Assembly: GCA_046757585.1 (NCBI GenBank)
Contig: JBHHYR010000191.1
Span: forward strand, 1-7,904
Direction: 5' to 3'
DNA: 7,904 nucleotides
Source of the DNA: JBHHYR01 sp046757585
GTDB lineage: Bacteria; Desulfobacterota; Binatia; HRBIN30
The stretch's first letter is position 1. Each line of letters opens with the position of its first letter. The notes under the pieces are model-generated. The model ran no database searches and was not told where the DNA came from. It saw nothing but the letters and a program-made list of their open reading frames with translations. Position numbers and translations under genes: made by a program. This document shows positions 5,540 through 7,904 of the stretch, piece after piece.

Positions 5540-7152
5540 AGACGTTCATTCCTGAGGACGGCGCCGCATATTTGGGCCGCGCGTCCCGAAAACGAGTCCC
5601 CATGGGTGTTGTCGAGGACACCGCCGTCCTACTTGTCTTTGTCGTTGCGTTTGGTGCATTGATGTTTCCCGGCTACTTCGGCGGATACTCCGAGGCGACG
5701 TTCGTCCTATACCTCGCCGGCATCCTCGCCGTGGGGTTGGCCTACGTTGTCTACTTCGGCGTCCACGCGAAGCCGTTTCACGCGGTAGCAGCCTGGCTCG
5801 CGATGTTCGCCCTATTCCCGAAGAAGGAGATTAACGTTGAGATGGAGACGCTGCTCAACGTGGGCTTCCACGCCACAGCGATCCCGTTTTCGCTCTACGA
5901 TGTGCTGGACATCTTCTTCGTCGGGGCGCTCCTCGTGGCGCTGGTGGCGCACCCACGCAAGCGGGTCTACGCAAGCCGTCCTGCCCGATTCCTCGCCGTG
6001 GCCTTTGTACTCCTGATCCTAATGGGTACGGTGCACGTCGTTCTAACGCCGCGGTATCCGGAGGTCACCGAGGCGGCGACCGAAGCCCACGTTCGCTCCC
6101 TGCTGGCTCTGTGGCCCCTCGTCGAAGGGGTCGTCGTCTTCGCCGCTGCCCGCCGCTTCGTAAGAGACCCGCGCCAGACGGAGTTCCTCTTCCGTATCCT
6201 GATCGCCGGTGCCCTGCTGCTGCTGGCCGAGTTCATCCTCGCGAAACTCGAGCTGCTGCCGACATCAGTTATGCGGTACTCGTTCAACTACAGGGACGCG
6301 TTCCGCAGCTCACTCCAGCGAGGAGATCTCTTCGCCACCCTTATTCTGTTGGCTGGTGGAGCAGGGAGTCTCTTCCTCTTTCTGGCTGGGCGGGGTCGCC
6401 GCTACGCAGCACTCGTGGTGCTCTTCAGCTGGCTCGTGCTGGAGACCTTCAACCGAGCGTCGTTCTACGCGTATGCTGTGATGGTCGTCGTCGTCCTGTG
6501 GCGTTCATCAGCGTGGAGCCGTCTCAGGTTGGCAGTTGGAGGCGCTGTTGCAGCTGTGGTCCTTCTCGTCTATAGCCGCATGCAGAGAGTGGCTGTCACG
6601 GCGTTGCTGTCCTCGGTTCTTGACGTGGGGAGGGTCCGCGCCAACCGAGACTGGGGATTCTTCGACCTAGGATCGACGATGGAGCGCCTTGGCGCAATCA
6701 TCCGGGCGCTCGACGTGGTTCGGTACAGGCCGATGGTTGGGGCGGGCCCCGGTAACCTCGTGGCGTTCATGAGCTCACCTCAGGTCTCGCCTACCATGAA
6801 CAGCAGTGTGTCGAACCCGGCGTCGGCTCAGTTGTACTGGGAGATCAGCACAAACATTCATCCCACCAACCCCCACAACCTCACCGTGCAACTACTCGGC
6901 GAGTACGGCATTGTGGCACTGCTTGCTGCAGCTGCCACCACGTGGCTATTGATCTGGGGCTGGCACCGGATGGCTGGGTTTCGTTCAACACTCAGGCGCG
7001 ACGTCTACCTCGTCCGCCTGATCGCGTACGCGGTGTTGCTCGGGTACGCATTCTTCTACGTTTTCCAGGCAACACCGATGGTGTTTGGCGTAATGTTTCT
7101 GTTTGTCCGTCTGGCGGCCGGGCCGCTCGAGGACCCGGCATCGCACCGATGA
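5536..7152 (+). CDS. O-antigen polymerase/ligase-like multi-spanning membrane protein (Wzy/WaaL type)
   Basis: Probable polymerase of the repeat unit, or ligase of finished glycan, in the cytoplasmic membrane. The 538 residues hold about ten or more hydrophobic segments, for example 29-46, 56-76, 124-138, 150-170, 189-205, 219-236, 264-283, 291-303, 311-321, 333-346, 458-475 and 491-527. A polar loop at about 345-457 ends in NPHNLTVQLLGEYGIVALLA (445-464). That is the PF04932-type signature, with His447 followed by a glutamate and a Gly-rich turn. GAGPGN (402-407) upstream is also typical. Wzy and WaaL cannot be separated from sequence alone; a position among glycosyltransferases favours Wzy. 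The start is uncertain: GTG 5536 lies within the Shine-Dalgarno, ATT 5548 has ideal spacing, and ATG 5602 has no ribosome-binding site. It follows the GT2 gene by 75 nt with no terminator seen, so it probably belongs to the same transcript. Confidence 0.86.
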   Translation: MKTFIPEDGAAYLGRASRKRVPMGVVEDTAVLLVFVVAFGALMFPGYFGGYSEATFVLYLAGILAVGLAYVVYFGVHAKPFHAVAAWLAMFALFPKKEINVEMETLLNVGFHATAIPFSLYDVLDIFFVGALLVALVAHPRKRVYASRPARFLAVAFVLLILMGTVHVVLTPRYPEVTEAATEAHVRSLLALWPLVEGVVVFAAARRFVRDPRQTEFLFRILIAGALLLLAEFILAKLELLPTSVMRYSFNYRDAFRSSLQRGDLFATLILLAGGAGSLFLFLAGRGRRYAALVVLFSWLVLETFNRASFYAYAVMVVVVLWRSSAWSRLRLAVGGAVAAVVLLVYSRMQRVAVTALLSSVLDVGRVRANRDWGFFDLGSTMERLGAIIRALDVVRYRPMVGAGPGNLVAFMSSPQVSPTMNSSVSNPASAQLYWEISTNIHPTNPHNLTVQLLGEYGIVALLAAAATTWLLIWGWHRMAGFRSTLRRDVYLVRLIAYAVLLGYAFFYVFQATPMVFGVMFLFVRLAAGPLEDPASHR

Positions 7153-7192
7153 TGAACAATGCGCGTCGGCGTGTGCGGCAGGCGCGGCTACT

Positions 7193-7432
7193 GGCACATG
7201 CGAGCTCAGGCCTGCGCCTACCGAACGAGTTCCAGCAGATTCTGCCCGTACCCGTTGTGTTTGAGGTCGTGCCCCCTCTCCTCGAGGTCTCCACGATCAG
7301 ACGGCGTCAGCTGTCGCGCGAGAAGGGTCGTGCCTCCCCATCCTAAAAGCAGAGGCCGGTCACAGCGTAGCGGGAGATAGGCTCCTCGGACTTCTCTTCA
7401 AGCCTGACGGGCTGGCTGTATTCGTCGAGCTG
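7193..7432 (-). pseudogene. rmlA: decayed fragment of glucose-1-phosphate thymidylyltransferase (rmlA/rfbA)
   Basis: RmlA makes dTDP-glucose, the first step to dTDP-rhamnose. Reading leftwards from 7429, 28 codons start LDEYSQPV and end EEKSEEPISRYAVTGLCF. This closely matches the RmlA core around its conserved EEKP..P.S.YAVTGLYFYD. The next codon, where RmlA has tyrosine, is TAG (7345-7343), followed by GAT (Asp), so one base change may have made the stop. After a frame change LTPSDRGDLEE (7310-7278) matches RmlA's L-P-S-R-G-E-L-E. NLLELVR (7241-7221) resembles SLLEA..FV, and LACA near 7205-7193 resembles the LKIAC segment. About 45 residues between these blocks are missing, as is the whole N-terminal half. 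The fragment runs against the polymerase gene. The first block is very convincing; the later ones are weaker. Confidence 0.72.
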
Positions 7433-7434
7433 TC

Positions 7435-7497
7435 AGCGGCGGCCATGCCTGGCAACCGGAGCTGATGGAGGAGGTCGAGGGTGGGTTGCTGGAGCAT
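7435..7497 (-). pseudogene. istB: 5' end of an IS21-family istB (transposition helper ATPase), truncated
   Basis: IstB is the AAA+ ATPase that helps the IS21 transposase choose and activate targets. Reading leftwards from ATG 7497, the first 21 codons begin MLQQPTLDLLHQLRLPGMA. This is the highly characteristic N-terminus of IstB (MLxxPTLDxLxxLxLxGMA). The match stops after GMAAA at 7435, and from about 7432 the same strand reads rmlA in another frame. All ATPase motifs (Walker A and B) are gone, leaving about 21 of roughly 250 residues. In its own frame the ORF continues with unrelated residues to a TGA near 7360. The tight spacing to a stop codon at 7502-7500 upstream fits the usual istA-istB arrangement. 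Confidence 0.75.
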
Positions 7498-7499
7498 GA

Positions 7500-7586
7500 T
7501 CAGTGTTCTTTGCCGTTGGTATGGTGAGGCTCCAGGCTCCGGTAGTAGTCAGGACGCCGGAGGCTCTGTAGCGCTACACTGGGACG
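7500..7586 (-). pseudogene. possible 3' tail of istA belonging to the minus-strand IS21 remnant
   Basis: Directly upstream of the istB start on the - strand, an open frame ends in LRRPDYYRSLEPHH and six more residues, then stops with TGA at 7502-7500, two bases before the istB ATG. IstA genes normally end just before istB, and their poorly conserved C-termini often contain a Y-x-x-L segment, so this is a reasonable istA tail. The identification rests on position rather than a recognised motif. The right-hand limit at 7586 is set only by the supposed left end of the second IS remnant. Confidence 0.3.
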
Positions 7587-7682
7587 TGTTCTTTTCGCTC
7601 TTAGGAAACGTCCAGATTTACGACCCTGCGAATCGGCGGGGCTACGTTCTTCTTCGGACCTCATGGAAGGAGGGCGGCCCGG

Positions 7683-7871
7683 ATGGCGAGGAGACTTCGC
7701 AGGGAGGAGCTTGTAACGATCGGCGTCCTGGCGGAGAAGGAACAGAACAACTGCGAGATTGCCCGCGTGCTGGGGGTGAGGGAAGGGACGGTCTGCTACC
7801 ACCGGAAGCGTCAGGCCGAGGGGGCAAGCGACGGTCGCTCGAATCAGCTTGAAGTGACCCCCGAAAGTTGA
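7683..7871 (+). pseudogene. istA: IS21-family transposase IstA, N-terminal fragment only
   Basis: IstA is the DDE transposase of IS21 elements, normally around 400-500 residues. Only 62 codons remain. Residues 1-52 (MARRLRREELVTIGVLAEKE onward, to AEGASDGR) form the N-terminal DNA-binding part. They include a helix-turn-helix at about 21-42 (CEIARVLGVREGTVCYH) of the type used to bind the IS ends. The final ten codons are just the element's presumed terminal repeat read through to a chance TGA at 7869-7871. The entire DDE catalytic domain is absent. A good ribosome-binding site (AAGGAGG near 7667-7673) precedes ATG 7683, so a short DNA-binding peptide could still be made. It points away from the istB relic, so it belongs to a separate insertion or a rearranged copy. 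A free-standing HTH regulator is a less likely alternative. Confidence 0.62.
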
Positions 7872-7874
7872 ACA
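7854..7874. repeat. IS21-like terminal inverted repeat (right end)
   Basis: The stretch ending GAAAGTTGAACA reads TGTTCAACTTTCGG from the opposite strand. It begins with TG and resembles ends I associate with IS21-family elements. It follows the istA fragment after only about 15 nt, which is how a deletion derivative would look. The matching left end is only partly convincing. The remaining 30 bases of the window (7875-7904) show no recognisable feature. Confidence 0.42.
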
Positions 7875-7904
7875 CCGAACCTCCGGGTTATTGTGCTGCT
7901 CAGC

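Larger units (their letters stand above)
7587..7874 (+). mobile_element. internally deleted IS21-type element, ends provisional
   Basis: The segment contains the start of an istA gene (7683) preceded by a ~96 nt leader and followed almost at once by an IS-end-like sequence. Read on the - strand from 7874 that end is TGTTCAACTTTCGG, and the proposed left end at 7587 reads TGTTCTTTTCG. They share TGTTC and TTTCG with a small spacing difference, a modest match. Nearly all of istA and all of istB would be missing, giving a 288 nt relic. A GGACGT/ACGTCC pair (7582-7587 and 7608-7613) could form a hairpin over the proposed left end. No target-site duplication is visible next to 7587 and 7874 (ctgggacg versus ccgaacct), so the left limit in particular may be wrong. 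Confidence 0.38.

Noticed and set aside
7149..7346. A 65-codon + strand ORF overlapping the polymerase stop as ATGA
   Set aside because: It lies antisense to the recognisable rmlA pseudogene blocks and matches no family I know. The ATGA overlap is probably chance.
7535..7562. CTCCGG/CCGGAG inverted repeat as a terminator
   Set aside because: Six base pairs with a 14 nt loop and no T-run; it lies within IS debris.
7503..7594. Repeated GTGTTCTTT at 7503-7511 and 7586-7594 as paired IS ends
   Set aside because: Only nine bases match exactly and the following bases diverge. The first copy overlaps the supposed istA stop region. It may still be a multiple end repeat of IS21 type, but the evidence is too thin to annotate.
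1..7904. CRISPR array, tRNA, rRNA, phage or defence genes
   Set aside because: No regularly spaced repeats, cloverleaf-like segments or signature motifs of those systems were found by eye.

Overview
This 7.9 kb window looks like one end of a bacterial surface-polysaccharide (O-antigen or exopolysaccharide) locus. The DNA is fairly GC-rich by eye, and all intact genes lie on the + strand and are tightly packed. The sequence does not allow a confident taxon call. Glucose-1-phosphate cytidylyltransferase, CDP-glucose 4,6-dehydratase and a Wzy/WaaL-like membrane protein are typical of a Gram-negative-type glycan pathway.

Layout. Bases 2-988 hold the 3' part of a GT-B (GT4-like) glycosyltransferase whose start is outside the window. 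A possible 33-codon ORF (992-1093) fills the gap to a PLP-dependent DegT/DnrJ/EryC1/StrS sugar aminotransferase (1090-2208). Then come rfbF (2228-3007), rfbG (3007-4101), an RmlC-like cupin epimerase (4089-4529) and a family 2 glycosyltransferase (4519-5460). These last four overlap by 1, 13 and 11 nt, so they are probably one translationally coupled unit. After 75 nt comes a multi-spanning O-antigen polymerase/ligase-type protein (5536-7152).

How the genes work together. RfbF would make CDP-glucose and RfbG would make CDP-4-keto-6-deoxyglucose. The cupin protein may epimerise this ketosugar and the aminotransferase may aminate it. The two glycosyltransferases would build the repeat unit and the membrane protein would polymerise or ligate it. 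The DegT protein keeps the PLP-binding lysine, so it is not the RfbH/DdhC dehydrase that usually follows RfbF and RfbG in 3,6-dideoxyhexose synthesis. A CDP-linked amino-deoxy sugar is therefore the better prediction.

The right end (7153-7904) has no intact gene and is a graveyard. On the - strand there is a badly decayed piece of rmlA (glucose-1-phosphate thymidylyltransferase, about 7193-7432). It is joined directly to the first 21 codons of an IS21-family istB (7435-7497), with a possible istA tail just upstream. On the + strand the first ~52 codons of an IS21-type istA (7683-) run straight into what looks like an IS terminal repeat ending at 7874. This suggests repeated IS21 insertion and deletion that destroyed an adjoining dTDP-sugar gene. 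I saw no rRNA, tRNA, CRISPR array or convincing terminator. The window does not show a clearly novel system. Its most interesting points are the CDP-amino-sugar cassette, the decayed rmlA, and the IS fossil junctions.
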